A DNA stretch of 43,283 nucleotides from Oscillospiraceae bacterium (GCA_015066365.1 SVON01000014.1:1-43283); one strand, 5' to 3'; shown: positions 8,094-16,609, counted from the first letter of the stretch. Notes: generated by a model not told the origin, from the sequence alone. Translations and numbers: made by a program.

Positions 8094-9503
8094 ATGCGGA
8101 AGACCAAAATCGTGTGTACCATCGGCCCGGCCTGCGATACCTATGAGGTGATGGCGGGGCTGTGCAAGGCGGGGATGAACGTGGCTCGGCTTAATTTCTC
8201 CCACGGCAACTATGAGGACCATCAGCGGCGCATCGACTTAATCAAGCAGGTGCGCTCCGACCTGGGGTTACCCATCGCCATTATGCTGGACACCAAGGGT
8301 CCGGAATACCGCATCAGAACCTTTGAGGGCGGTAAGATCACCCTCTGCCCCGGTGACACCTTCACCTTCACCACCGACGAGGTGGTGGGCAACCAGGAGG
8401 TGGTATCGGTCAGCTATCAAAACCTGCCTGCCGAGATGGCGGTGGGGGATACCATCCTGCTGAACAACGGTCTGCTGTCCTTTGAGGTCACCGCCATCGA
8501 CGGGGCGAACATCGTCACCACCGTGGTGGAGGGCGGCGAGCTGTCCGACCGTAAGAGTATGTGCTTCCCCGGCAAGGTATTAAAGCAGGTGTACCTGTCG
8601 GAGCAGGATAAGGCGGACATCGCCTTTGGTGTGAAGAACGGGGTGGATTTTATCGCCTGCTCCTTTGTGTCGGACAAGCAGGATCTGATCGACATCCACA
8701 ACTACCTGGCGGAATTGGGGGTCAGCGGTATCGAGCTGATTGCTAAGATCGAGAACCAGTCCGGGGTGGATAACATCGAAGCAATTTGCCAGCACTGCGA
8801 CGGCATTATGGTAGCTCGGGGCGATATGGGCACCGAGATCGCCTTTGAGCGGTTGCCCACCCTCCAGAAAAAGCTGATCACCAAATGCCGTATGATGGGT
8901 AAGCGGGTGATCACCGCCACCGAGATGCTGGAGAGTATGATCCACAACCCCCGTCCCACCCGGGCAGAGATCTCCGACGTGGCCAATGCGGTGTACGACG
9001 GCACCAGCGCCATTATGCTGTCCGGCGAGACCGCCGCTGGTAGATATCCGGTGCAGGCGGTGAAGACCATGGCGAAGATCGCCAAGACCGCTGAGGAGAG
9101 CATCAACTATAAGAAGAAATTCTATACCGCGTCTTTTGAAATTCGCAATACGGTGGACGCCATCTCCCACTCCACCTGCGGTATGGCCATCGACATCAAC
9201 GCCAAGGCCATCGTGGCTTGCTCTCTGTCGGGTATGACCGCGCGGATGGTCTCCCGTTTCCGCTCCCCCGTGGACATCATCGGTCTCACCACCGACGAGG
9301 CCACCTGGCGAAAATTGGCGCTCTCCTGGGGCGTGACCCCCGCGATGTGTGAAAAGTTCACCTCCACCGACGTGCTGTTCTACACCGCCAAAAAGGTGGC
9401 GGAGCAGACCCTGCCGCTGACCAAAGGCGACCACATCGTCATCACCGGCGGTGTGCCCGGCGAGACCGGTGCCACCACCCTGATCAAGATCGAAAACATC
9501 TAA
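8094..9503 (+). CDS. pyk: Pyruvate kinase
   Basis: 469 aa from the ATG at 8094. Catalyses phosphoenolpyruvate plus ADP to pyruvate plus ATP, the last step of glycolysis, in the cytosol. Visible family motifs are the N-terminal KTKIVCTIGPAC, NFSHGNYEDH, MLDTKGPEYRI, the active-site region AKIENQSGVDN, ARGDMGTEI (metal and PEP site), TATEMLESM and MLSGETAAG. The last TA-rich motif usually reads ATQMLESM, so Glu replaces Gln here. The length fits the standard form without the extra C-terminal phosphotransferase-like domain that many Bacilli carry. An in-frame ATG at 8073 is possible but has no ribosome site, while GGGGG lies 8 bases ahead of 8094. It is monocistronic with its own promoter and terminator. 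Confidence 0.97.
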   Translation: MRKTKIVCTIGPACDTYEVMAGLCKAGMNVARLNFSHGNYEDHQRRIDLIKQVRSDLGLPIAIMLDTKGPEYRIRTFEGGKITLCPGDTFTFTTDEVVGNQEVVSVSYQNLPAEMAVGDTILLNNGLLSFEVTAIDGANIVTTVVEGGELSDRKSMCFPGKVLKQVYLSEQDKADIAFGVKNGVDFIACSFVSDKQDLIDIHNYLAELGVSGIELIAKIENQSGVDNIEAICQHCDGIMVARGDMGTEIAFERLPTLQKKLITKCRMMGKRVITATEMLESMIHNPRPTRAEISDVANAVYDGTSAIMLSGETAAGRYPVQAVKTMAKIAKTAEESINYKKKFYTASFEIRNTVDAISHSTCGMAIDINAKAIVACSLSGMTARMVSRFRSPVDIIGLTTDEATWRKLALSWGVTPAMCEKFTSTDVLFYTAKKVAEQTLPLTKGDHIVITGGVPGETGATTLIKIENI

Positions 9504-9544
9504 AAAAAGAGCTGTGTTTCAAAACGAAACACAGCTCTTTTTTT
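9502..9544. terminator. Bidirectional terminator between pyk and the 9580 gene
   Basis: GAGCTGTGTTTC pairs with GAAACACAGCTC, with A7 on the left and T7 on the right, so it can end both pyk (+) and the membrane-protein gene (-). The hairpin starts right at the pyk stop codon. Confidence 0.93.
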
Positions 9545-9579
9545 CATATTCGTCGGCAGGTCGGTGTATATATAGACTA

Positions 9580-10209
9580 TTACCGTTTCTTTTGTTGTTT
9601 TTCCTTGGCGATCTTTTGGCTCTTTTTCAGCTTTTTGGTTTTCTTAACCACGCTGAAATCCTCGGCATACTCGTTGAGCCCCAGGGTGCTCTCTTCGTCC
9701 TTAAACAACGGTTTACCGTCCAACTGATAATGCTCTTTATAGGCGTCGTTCTCTGCCTGCACACGGGCATCCCGGGCGCTTTGGTGGTTCAGACGGCAGA
9801 GGATGATCAAAAACACGCCCACCAGCACCGGCAGACCGTGGCGGTACAGCAGGCTAAAGGTGGTCAGCCCCAGCGTATCGTTGAAGCCACGGGTGTCAAA
9901 CCGCTCTTGAAAGGCATCCACGCCGCTCATAGAGAACACCACGATCAGCGCCAGCAGCGTCCCCACAAGGGCGATGGCCATAGGCAGATAGGGCCAATTC
10001 TCTTTTTTGCTGAATACGCCGCACAGCACCGCCGCCACCGGCAGCAACACGGTGGCTAAGATCCACAGGGGCAGAAAGCTGATCTCCACCGCGCTCTCTG
10101 CGTGACCGAACAGGTTGGTGACGCTGGCGATGCCCAGAAACTGGAAAAAGGTGGAGAGGATCAGCAACCCCCACGTAAAAATATAAAAGCCTTTCACGCC
10201 TTTGGACAT
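9580..10209 (-). CDS. Uncharacterised four-TM membrane protein
   Basis: 209 aa, not recognised as a named family. Four hydrophobic segments lie near residues 8-28, 43-65, 74-95 and 118-138. A cytoplasmic-looking C-terminal tail of ~65 residues follows, ending in a very basic stretch (KKTKKLKKSQKIAKEKQQ). It starts 3 bp after the Nudix gene stop, with its AAGGAGGG site inside that gene's end, so the two are cotranscribed and probably translationally coupled. The tail could contact nucleic acid or lipid head groups, but nothing in the sequence decides this. Confidence 0.8.
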   Translation of the reverse strand: MSKGVKGFYIFTWGLLILSTFFQFLGIASVTNLFGHAESAVEISFLPLWILATVLLPVAAVLCGVFSKKENWPYLPMAIALVGTLLALIVVFSMSGVDAFQERFDTRGFNDTLGLTTFSLLYRHGLPVLVGVFLIILCRLNHQSARDARVQAENDAYKEHYQLDGKPLFKDEESTLGLNEYAEDFSVVKKTKKLKKSQKIAKEKQQKKR

Positions 10210-10212
10210 AGT

Positions 10213-10761
10213 TTAGCCCTCCTTACTTTCCAGCAACAGCTTGGTTTTGAGAATGCCTATTTGGGTCTTGGCATCGGTGATCTCACCGGCCATCACCCGG
10301 CGCACCATCTTATCCAACGGACAGCGCTCCACCTCCACAAACTCATCCTCGTCGGGGTGAGCCTCGGACTGGGTCAGACCGGTGGCCAAATACAGATACA
10401 CCACCTCGTCCAGACAGCCGGGGGTGGGGTAGAGGGTGCCCAGAGGGGTATAGGTGGCGGCACGATAGCCGGTCTCCTCCTCTAGTTCCCGCATACCGGT
10501 GGTGAGGGGGTCCTCACCCGGGTCCCGTTTGCCGGCGGGGATCTCGGTGAGGATCTCGCCATAGGGATAGCGGTATTGCCGTACCAGCAGCACTTCGTTT
10601 TCCTCGGTCAGGGCGACGATGCCCACGCCGCCGGGGTGGCGGACGTATTCCCGGGGGGCGGTGTTGCCGTCCGGCAGTTCTACTTGATCTACGTCTAGTC
10701 GGAGCAGACAGCCCTGAAACACGGTGGAGCGGGCGATGGCTTTTTCGGTTAAATTACTCAT
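10213..10761 (-). CDS. Nudix hydrolase, probable ADP-ribose pyrophosphatase
   Basis: 182 aa from the ATG at 10761, which follows an AGGAGG site 6-7 bases upstream. A longer reading from 10797 lacks such a site. The Nudix box spans residues 77-99: G77 of AGKRDPGE, E83, then R91-E92-L93-E94-E95-E96-T97-G98, matching GX5EX7REUXEEXGU. The upstream VRHPGGVGIVAL and VRQYRYP segments are typical of ADP-ribose pyrophosphatases, which split ADP-ribose into AMP and ribose 5-phosphate. It is the first gene of a two-gene operon with the four-TM protein. Its start codon is only 28 bp from the start of the divergent peptidase gene, so the two promoters must overlap or lie inside the opposing genes. Confidence 0.92.
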   Translation of the reverse strand: MSNLTEKAIARSTVFQGCLLRLDVDQVELPDGNTAPREYVRHPGGVGIVALTEENEVLLVRQYRYPYGEILTEIPAGKRDPGEDPLTTGMRELEEETGYRAATYTPLGTLYPTPGCLDEVVYLYLATGLTQSEAHPDEDEFVEVERCPLDKMVRRVMAGEITDAKTQIGILKTKLLLESKEG

Positions 10762-10789
10762 CTTATCCTCCTGAAAGGGGTTTTTGGTT

Positions 10790-11713
10790 ATGCGCATTGG
10801 GGTGCAGGGGTGGTTGACAACGCCGCAACCGATGGACTATGGGGTGGTGCGGGGGTTGTGCGCCGCTCTGCGGGGGCGGTACCCCACCCTGCGGAGCGTG
10901 CCGGTGGGACGCAGTCTATTGGGACGGGATATCCCCGCCCTGGTGCTGTCGGTCGGCGCATGTCAGCAGCGGGTGCTGATGGGGGCCGCCTTTCACGGGC
11001 AGGAGTGGCTCACCGCCCTGTGTGCTCTGCGCCTGTGTGAGGAGTTGTGTACCGCCCTGCAAGGGGGACTGACCCTCTGTGGCATTCCGGTGACCCGGGC
11101 AATGCAGGGGCGGCAGATCTGGTTTGTCCCTCTGGTGAACCCGGACGGGGTGGAGATTGCTCGGTACGGCAGCGGTGCCGCCGGGGAATACGCCGCGCTG
11201 GCCCGCGCCACCGGGGCGGACACCCCCGGTCTGTGGCAAGCCAATGCCCGTGGGGTGGATATCAATTCTAATTTTAATGCAGGATGGGCAGAAATGCAAG
11301 CCTTAGCGCAAAAAAACGGCAAAAATTTGCCCGGAGCCCGTAAATATCCCGGCCCCGCCCCGGAAAGCGAGCCGGAGACCCGTGCGGTTTGCGCGCTGTG
11401 CCGGCGGTATGCCTTTCGCCACGTGGTGGCCCTCCACAGCCAAGGGGAGGAGATCTATTGGGCCTATGGGGAGCACACCCCGCCCCAAAGTGAGATGATG
11501 GCCCGGGTGATGGCGGAGGCCTCCGGCTATGCGGTGGCGCAGCCGGAGGGGTTGGCGGTCCACGCCGGGTTCAAGGATTGGTTTATTCAGACCTATCACC
11601 GTCCCGGTTTTACCCTTGAGTTGGGACGGGGGTGCAACCCCCTGCCGGTGGCGCAGTTTGAGGAGATGTACGACAAAGCCCGAGAGATGTTGGCGTTGTC
11701 GGTGCTGCTGTAA
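10790..11713 (+). CDS. M14-family zinc carboxypeptidase
   Basis: 307 aa from the ATG at 10790, with GAAAGGGG 9 bases upstream. A TTG two codons earlier is also open. M14 hallmarks are the zinc ligands H69 and E72 in AAFHGQEW, then NPDG, GVDINSNFN (substrate-binding Asn/Arg region), the third ligand His in VALHSQGEEIYW, and the catalytic Glu in GFTLELGRG. Relatives cleave gamma-D-glutamyl-diaminopimelate bonds of cell-wall peptides (MpaA or endopeptidase I type). This one has no signal peptide, so a cytosolic role in peptidoglycan-peptide recycling, or a role in the forespore, is more likely than secretion. Substrate is inferred. Confidence 0.9.
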   Translation: MRIGVQGWLTTPQPMDYGVVRGLCAALRGRYPTLRSVPVGRSLLGRDIPALVLSVGACQQRVLMGAAFHGQEWLTALCALRLCEELCTALQGGLTLCGIPVTRAMQGRQIWFVPLVNPDGVEIARYGSGAAGEYAALARATGADTPGLWQANARGVDINSNFNAGWAEMQALAQKNGKNLPGARKYPGPAPESEPETRAVCALCRRYAFRHVVALHSQGEEIYWAYGEHTPPQSEMMARVMAEASGYAVAQPEGLAVHAGFKDWFIQTYHRPGFTLELGRGCNPLPVAQFEEMYDKAREMLALSVLL

Positions 11714-11717
11714 AAAG

Positions 11718-11751
11718 AAAAGGTCTGTGGCGAATGCCACAGACCTTTTTT
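11718..11751. terminator. Bidirectional terminator between the M14 peptidase and the ECF S-component
   Basis: AAAAGGTCTGTGGC and GCCACAGACCTTTT form a perfect stem with a GAAT loop and A/T runs on both sides. It serves both convergent genes. Confidence 0.95.
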
Positions 11752-11752
11752 G

Positions 11753-12370
11753 TTAGTGCATTTTCTTAACGGCTTTAACGATGCTAGAAATGCTGGGAGC
11801 AAGGATGAGATTCGCGGCAAACTCAATGACGAAGTTCATGCCAACGAGCAAGAAGATGGCGATATACAGAATAGAGCCGCCGGTGTAACCGATTTCCGGT
11901 TTTGCCGCCCACTCTAACGCAACGTCCTTAAACACCGTAAAGATGCCCAGCAAGAAGATGCCGGTATTGACGATGGGCGCCGCTGCGGCGGCTAGCAGAA
12001 TGCCCACAAAAGGTTTGCTGCTGTTTTTGAAAGCCGCGGCGATCAAACCGGCAACCCAGCCGGCGGCGATACCCTTCAGCATACAGATGATGACGGTGAG
12101 CACGGCATTATATTCTACCATCATGTTGGTCAGAAGACCCAACTGAAGTTGAACTGCCATCCAAGACACGGTCGCGCCAAACACACCGCCCAAAAGGGCG
12201 CCAGCCTTGGGGCCGTACAGGACGGCACCCACGACGATGGGAACCAGCACCAACGTCAGCGTTAAACTGCCGGGCAGAGGAATCACAATGAATGCCTGGA
12301 GTAGAATGATTAGGCCGGAAAGAAGACCCAATTGCACCAGACGCAGGGTTTTGTCTTTAATCGTAGTCAT
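11753..12370 (-). CDS. ECF transporter S-component, probably for pantothenate
   Basis: 205 aa, almost entirely membrane-embedded (five or six hydrophobic helices). The early segment (LGLLSGLIILLQAFIVIPLP, then GSLTLTLVLVPIVVGAVLYG) is typical of ECF vitamin-uptake S subunits, which bind the vitamin and pair with the shared EcfT-EcfA module encoded elsewhere. It lies directly downstream of coaX on the same strand (121-bp gap), a context associated with PanT, the pantothenate S-component. The substrate is therefore inferred from the neighbour, not from binding residues. Ribosome site AAAGGAGT precedes the ATG. A 20-nt hairpin (12453-12472) sits in the gap. Confidence 0.85.
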   Translation of the reverse strand: MTTIKDKTLRLVQLGLLSGLIILLQAFIVIPLPGSLTLTLVLVPIVVGAVLYGPKAGALLGGVFGATVSWMAVQLQLGLLTNMMVEYNAVLTVIICMLKGIAAGWVAGLIAAAFKNSSKPFVGILLAAAAAPIVNTGIFLLGIFTVFKDVALEWAAKPEIGYTGGSILYIAIFLLVGMNFVIEFAANLILAPSISSIVKAVKKMH

Positions 12371-12452
12371 AATAACACTCCTTTACTGTCGTTCTCTTAA
12401 CGAGATACCACGTTTTGGACGTATATATTAAACCCATCCATCCGTTGCGGCT

Positions 12453-12472
12453 GGGACGCCGTAGGCTGTCCC
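12453..12472 (-). other. Hairpin in the coaX to S-component gap
   Basis: GGGAC-A-GCC-TAC-GGC-GTCCC read on the minus strand folds into a compact stem with one bulge. No U-run follows, so it is not a standard terminator. It could be an RNA-processing or stability element between the two genes, or chance. Confidence 0.35.
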
Positions 12473-12491
12473 GCCACCGGGTAGGTTGGGA

Positions 12492-13259
12492 TTATTTTTT
12501 ATTCTTCTCGTAGATAAGGCGCAGACCGTCCAAGAGCAGTTCGCCCATATACTGTACCTGACTGCGGCACTGGGGGGCGATCTCCCGACCCAAGCCGCCG
12601 GTGACCACCACCGGGGCATCGTAGCCCAGCTCCTCCACGATGCGGGTGTTCATCCCGTCGATGAGGGCGGCGTTGCCGTACACCGCGCCGGACTGCAGGC
12701 AAGAGATGGTGTTGCTGCCGATGACCTTATCGGGGGCGTCCACGCTGATCTGGGGCAGCAGAGAGGTGCCGGAGGCCAGGGCACTCAGCGCGGTCTGGAT
12801 GCCGGGCATAATGGCGCCGCCCCGATAGGCACCGTCTTTATCCACCACCGATACGGTGGTGGCGGTGCCCAGATCCCACACGATGCAGGGGTAGCCCACT
12901 GCGTCCACCGCCGCTACCGCGCCCACCAGCAGGTCGGCGCCCAGGGTGGCAGGGTTGTCGATGCGGATGTTTAGCCCGGTCTTGGTGCCGGGCCCCACCA
13001 GCAAGGGGGTCAGCCCGGTGGCTTTTTTCACCGCGCCGCACAGAGCGTGGTTCAGCGGGGGCACCACCGAGGAGAGGATAGCACCGGTAAAGGCGGTCAC
13101 CTCCAGCTTATACAGCCGGAGCAGATCCATCAGCTCTACGGCGTATTGATCCTCCATCTTGGTGCGGTCGGTGGCGATGCGGGACTGCAGCAGCAGTTTG
13201 TCGCCCTCAAACACGCCCAGGGTGATGTTGGTATTGCCCATATCCAGCACTAACAGCAT
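12492..13259 (-). CDS. coaX: Type III pantothenate kinase
   Basis: 255 aa from the ATG at 13259, preceded by AGGAGGT. A longer open frame upstream has no support. Type III PanK phosphorylates pantothenate, the first step of coenzyme A synthesis, and belongs to the ASKHA fold. The N-terminal phosphate-binding motif LDMGNTNITLG is textbook, followed by a GADLLVGAVAAV segment in the position of the family's GADR motif and by DLGTATTVSVVDKDG. An ECF S-component lies directly downstream, which fits uptake plus trapping of the vitamin. A hairpin between fba and this gene suggests partial or separate expression from the aldolase. Confidence 0.95.
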   Translation of the reverse strand: MLLVLDMGNTNITLGVFEGDKLLLQSRIATDRTKMEDQYAVELMDLLRLYKLEVTAFTGAILSSVVPPLNHALCGAVKKATGLTPLLVGPGTKTGLNIRIDNPATLGADLLVGAVAAVDAVGYPCIVWDLGTATTVSVVDKDGAYRGGAIMPGIQTALSALASGTSLLPQISVDAPDKVIGSNTISCLQSGAVYGNAALIDGMNTRIVEELGYDAPVVVTGGLGREIAPQCRSQVQYMGELLLDGLRLIYEKNKK

Positions 13260-13286
13260 AGGATGTACCTCCTGCAAGAGAATAGA

Positions 13287-13316
13287 ACAGGCGCAGAGAG
13301 TGTTCTCTGCGCCTGT
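13287..13316 (-). terminator. Hairpin terminator or attenuator after fba
   Basis: ACAGGCGCAGAGA pairs perfectly with TCTCTGCGCCTGT around a 4-base loop. On the minus strand it is followed by TCTATTCTC, only moderately U-rich, so read-through into coaX is possible. Confidence 0.75.
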
Positions 13317-13332
13317 GTGAGGTCGTAAACGA

Positions 13333-14268
13333 TTAGGCGCGGTCGGCGCTGCCCAGGATGTTCTCGATCTTGTGTTTGACCACGGCGGTGATGTTCTCAC
13401 GGCCGTCGCCCAGATACTGACGGGGGTCAAAGTGGGTGGGGTTCTCCGCCAGGTGCTTGCGGATACCGGCGGTCAAAGCCAGACGCAGGTCAGAGTCCAC
13501 GTTGATCTTGCAGACGGCCATCTTAGCGGCCTCACGCAGCATATCCTCGGGGATGCCGATGGCGTCGGCCATCTGGCCGCCGTACTGGTTCACCGTAGCC
13601 ACGTACTCCTGCATCACAGAGGAAGCGCCGTGCAGCACGATGGGGAAGCCGGGCAGACGGTTCATAACCTCCTGCAGGATATCAAAGCGCAGCTGGGGGT
13701 TCTGACCGGGCTTGAACTTGAAAGCGCCGTGGCTGGTGCCGATGGCGATGGCCAGGCTGTCCACGCCGGTGCGGGTCACGAAGTCCAGAACCTGGTCGGG
13801 ATCGGTGTACTGAGCCTTATCGGCCTCCACGCTGACCTCGTCCTCAACGCCGGCCAGCTGACCCAGCTCACCCTCGACGGTGACGCCGTGGGCGTGGGCA
13901 TATTCCACAACCTTCTTGGTCAGGGCCACGTTCTCCTCATAATCCAGGTGAGAACCGTCGATCATTACGGAGGTGAAACCGCCGTCGATGCACTCCTTGC
14001 ACAGCTCGAAGCTGGAGCCGTGGTCCAGGTGCAGGGCGATGGGCAGACCGGTCTCCTCAGCGGCGGTCTTGACCATGCTGTACAGATACGCATGACGGGC
14101 ATACTTACGGGCAGAGCCGGAGACCTGCAGGATGACAGGGCTGTTCAGCTCTTTACAGGCGTCAACGATACCCTGGATGATCTCCATGTTGTTGACGTTG
14201 AAAGCGCCGATGGCGTAGCCGCCCTCATAAGCTTTTTTGAACATTTCTTTGGTATTTACCAGTGCCAT
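13333..14268 (-). CDS. fba: Class II fructose-1,6-bisphosphate aldolase
   Basis: 311 aa from the ATG at 14268 with AAGGAGGA upstream. The 17-codon upstream extension has no support. Zn-dependent cleavage of fructose 1,6-bisphosphate to glyceraldehyde 3-phosphate and dihydroxyacetone phosphate. Visible metal and active-site residues are H80-x-D82-H83 (IALHLDHGSS), H180 in GTSHGAFKF, and H213 in VLHGASS. The sequence is full length for the class IIB type used in glycolysis by Firmicutes. It has its own promoter and terminator hairpin, with coaX downstream on the same strand. Confidence 0.97.
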   Translation of the reverse strand: MALVNTKEMFKKAYEGGYAIGAFNVNNMEIIQGIVDACKELNSPVILQVSGSARKYARHAYLYSMVKTAAEETGLPIALHLDHGSSFELCKECIDGGFTSVMIDGSHLDYEENVALTKKVVEYAHAHGVTVEGELGQLAGVEDEVSVEADKAQYTDPDQVLDFVTRTGVDSLAIAIGTSHGAFKFKPGQNPQLRFDILQEVMNRLPGFPIVLHGASSVMQEYVATVNQYGGQMADAIGIPEDMLREAAKMAVCKINVDSDLRLALTAGIRKHLAENPTHFDPRQYLGDGRENITAVVKHKIENILGSADRA

Positions 14269-14307
14269 TGTTAGTTCCTCCTTGAAAGGTATTTTATTGA
14301 CAGTCTT

Positions 14308-14336
14308 ATTATAGAGCATTTTTCGCCACAGGGCAA
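14308..14336 (-). promoter_or_regulatory. Promoter of fba
   Basis: Read on the minus strand, TTGCCC (14336-14331), a 17-bp spacer, and TATAAT (14313-14308). Confidence 0.75.
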
Positions 14337-14400
14337 GTGTTTTGTTAAATAATTATCCACGTTGTTGGGATAAAATCTTATGCAAAATGCCCACAGCCAT

Positions 14401-15831
14401 TTATTCTGACGCGGCGGTGGAGGGGGCGGGGCCCACCGGCTTATAGTAGGCGGCCAGCACCGCCTCAAAGACCGAGGTGCTGTCTGCATAAAACTCGGTG
14501 TATTTGTCCCCCTTGACCGCCTGACCGCTGATGGAGTGATAACTGGGGTTCTTCCAGTTGTTGCCGGTGAGGGTGCAACCCACCAAGTAGGTAATCTTGG
14601 AGAGGTTGACGTTGGTCACGGTATAGGGCTTGGCGGTGTTATAATAGGTGGGCAGCAGACCAATGTCGCTCTTCAGTTTACTGCCGGCGCGGTTGATAAA
14701 GGCGGTGAAGAACTGCTTGAGCCGCTGCATACGCCGGTGGTTGGCCTCGGCATCGTCATCCCGGTGCCGCATATAGGCCAGCGCGTCCTTGCCGTTGAGG
14801 GTGGTGCTCTCGCCCTGGCGGGTGATGACGTAACCGAAATAGGGGTGAGAAATATCCTCCAGACCGATCACCGGCACACCGCCGATGGCGTCGGTCATCG
14901 CCTTGACGCCATCCAGGTCGATGGAGATATAACTGTTGATGGGGACACCGTACAACAGACGGCTTACCGAGCGCACCACGTTTTCGCTGCCCTGTTCGCC
15001 GTTGGAGCCGTAAGAATAGGCCAGACAGAGCTGGGTCTCTTTTACGCCCAAATAGGTGCCGTCCACCGCATATTGATCCACGTCCACCATGGTCTCACGG
15101 GAGAGGGGGATGATGTGGATGTCACCGTTTTCGGTGTCCAGCGTGGCCAAAAACAGGCTGTCTGCCTGACCGTTTTTGCCGTAGACGCTTTCCTCCAGAA
15201 TGCCCTGCTTGTCCACGCCCACCACCAGGACGGCGGTGACGTTTTCGTTAAACTTATAGGCGGTGCCGTTGTACACGATCTGGTCTTCGTCGTAGTATTC
15301 CACCAGTTCCTCCGGCGGAGTGATTTTGGGCGGGGTGTCGTTGAGCAGTTCGCTCTTGCCCTGATAATACATCCAGATAAGGATGCCGGTCAAAATGAGC
15401 AGCAAGCCCAGCAACACGAGGAAAATAATCAGCAGCACCCGAAGAATAATCTTTAACACGCGTTTTCTCTTGCGTTTCTTTTGCTCCTCCGGGGTGAGCT
15501 CCTCCTCCGGGGTGAACTCTTCCGGCTGGTTTGCTTCGGGAGCGGGGGTCGCTTCTTCGGCTTCCTCCGTCGGCAGCGTTTTTTCTTCTTCCGGTTGCTC
15601 CTCGGGCTTTTCACGGTGTCTGTGGTGAGAATGGTGCCCGTGATGAGAATGATGCTCGTGGTGAGAATGATGCTCGTGGTGAGAATGATGCTCGTGGGAA
15701 GAGTGATGCCGGTGCTTGGAGTGGCGTTTGCTTTTGCGCTTGGTATTGTCTTTGGTGTCGTCACCCCAGATCAGCAGATCTTCTTCACGAACAGAGGTTT
15801 CCGGATGATGCTTATTTTGTGGGTTGGTCAC
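14401..15831 (-). CDS. LCP (LytR-CpsA-Psr) family protein with a His-rich N-terminal tail
   Basis: 476 aa. LCP enzymes transfer undecaprenyl-linked glycopolymers to peptidoglycan on the outer membrane face. Core motifs are ADSLFLATLD, PLSRETMVDVD, DLDGVKAMTDAIGGV and YMRHRDDDAEANHRRMQR with the conserved Arg/Asp set. One TM helix spans about 127-155, so the N-terminus should be cytosolic. Residues 37-72 contain ~22 His in 36 positions, as HHSHHE hexapeptides from an imperfect 18-bp DNA repeat at 15641-15700. Residues 75-118 are Glu/Pro-rich and 119-126 strongly basic. The His tract is unusual for LCP proteins and suggests metal binding. The start overlaps the sortase gene end by 20 bp, so translation is coupled. 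Confidence 0.93.
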   Translation of the reverse strand: MTNPQNKHHPETSVREEDLLIWGDDTKDNTKRKSKRHSKHRHHSSHEHHSHHEHHSHHEHHSHHGHHSHHRHREKPEEQPEEEKTLPTEEAEEATPAPEANQPEEFTPEEELTPEEQKKRKRKRVLKIILRVLLIIFLVLLGLLLILTGILIWMYYQGKSELLNDTPPKITPPEELVEYYDEDQIVYNGTAYKFNENVTAVLVVGVDKQGILEESVYGKNGQADSLFLATLDTENGDIHIIPLSRETMVDVDQYAVDGTYLGVKETQLCLAYSYGSNGEQGSENVVRSVSRLLYGVPINSYISIDLDGVKAMTDAIGGVPVIGLEDISHPYFGYVITRQGESTTLNGKDALAYMRHRDDDAEANHRRMQRLKQFFTAFINRAGSKLKSDIGLLPTYYNTAKPYTVTNVNLSKITYLVGCTLTGNNWKNPSYHSISGQAVKGDKYTEFYADSTSVFEAVLAAYYKPVGPAPSTAASE

Positions 15832-16609
15832 TGATTAAAACCCCCTCTACAAGATAGCGTTCCCAGCTGTTGCCGGTGCAGGTGCTCAGGGTGATGATGC
15901 GGTCGTCGGTGGTGACCTCTACCCCCTTCCGCACCTGGCGGGACATAGATGCCGGGTTGAGCGTTTGCTCCAAAAAGGCGCCGTACTCCTCCGGGTCCAT
16001 AAAATTAAAGGAGTTGAGGATGTGGCGGTTGTCGTAAATAAAGGCGGAATACACGTGATAGGTGAGGATGTGTCCCGGTGTGTAGATATAGATGTACTGG
16101 TTTTTATTGAAAAAAGAGGTCTTGCGGTACTGGCGGATGGCGGCAAACATAGAGCCGTTGGCCATATTGTGTCCGTACAGCACCGTGTTGGGGTGGGTGA
16201 AATCCGCCCGGTTGATCTGCTGGATGTAGATGCTGCCGTTGCGGTTGGCTTTGCGGTTGGGACCGTGATCCAGATAGAAGTTCTCCGGCACGTCGTTGCC
16301 GCTCTGCATAATGGGATAGTCGATCACCGTGCCGGGAATCTGGATCCAGGCCACGATGTGAGGGTTCTCTGCCTGCTTGGCGGCAAAGTCGATGGGGTTG
16401 TCGATCAGCGCCTGGGTGGTGGAGGTGCCGCCGGTGGGGTTGGGGTCGGCGGTATCGGTGGCGGTGGGGGCAAAATCCGGCACCGGCACGATGGGGGCGC
16501 TGGTGGGCCACAGGTAATACACCAGCAGACCCAGGGCACCCAAAAACAGCAGCAGGCACAGGATCAGCACGATCAGCCACAGACGGCGCCGTGGTTTATG
16601 GTTAGACAC
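15812..16609 (-). CDS. Class B sortase
   Basis: 265 aa. A membrane-anchored transpeptidase that cuts surface proteins at a xPxTG-type signal and links them to peptidoglycan. Basic N-terminus then one TM helix (~10-33), a Pro/Thr-rich linker to ~70, and a sortase B core. The catalytic triad is H147 in VLYGHNMANG, C244 in ITLSTCTG, and R251 in WERYLVEG. The start codon is GTG, with AAAGGAA about 11 bases upstream. Its own promoter lies at 16681-16709. An SPQTG substrate gene lies immediately upstream and an LCP gene overlaps the 3' end, so this is a compact surface-assembly unit. Confidence 0.95.
   Translation of the reverse strand: MSNHKPRRRLWLIVLILCLLLFLGALGLLVYYLWPTSAPIVPVPDFAPTATDTADPNPTGGTSTTQALIDNPIDFAAKQAENPHIVAWIQIPGTVIDYPIMQSGNDVPENFYLDHGPNRKANRNGSIYIQQINRADFTHPNTVLYGHNMANGSMFAAIRQYRKTSFFNKNQYIYIYTPGHILTYHVYSAFIYDNRHILNSFNFMDPEEYGAFLEQTLNPASMSRQVRKGVEVTTDDRIITLSTCTGNSWERYLVEGVLISDQPTK

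Noticed and set aside
12370-12491. Riboswitch ahead of the ECF S-component
   Set aside because: Only one short hairpin is visible and no known riboswitch consensus or terminator arrangement could be matched.
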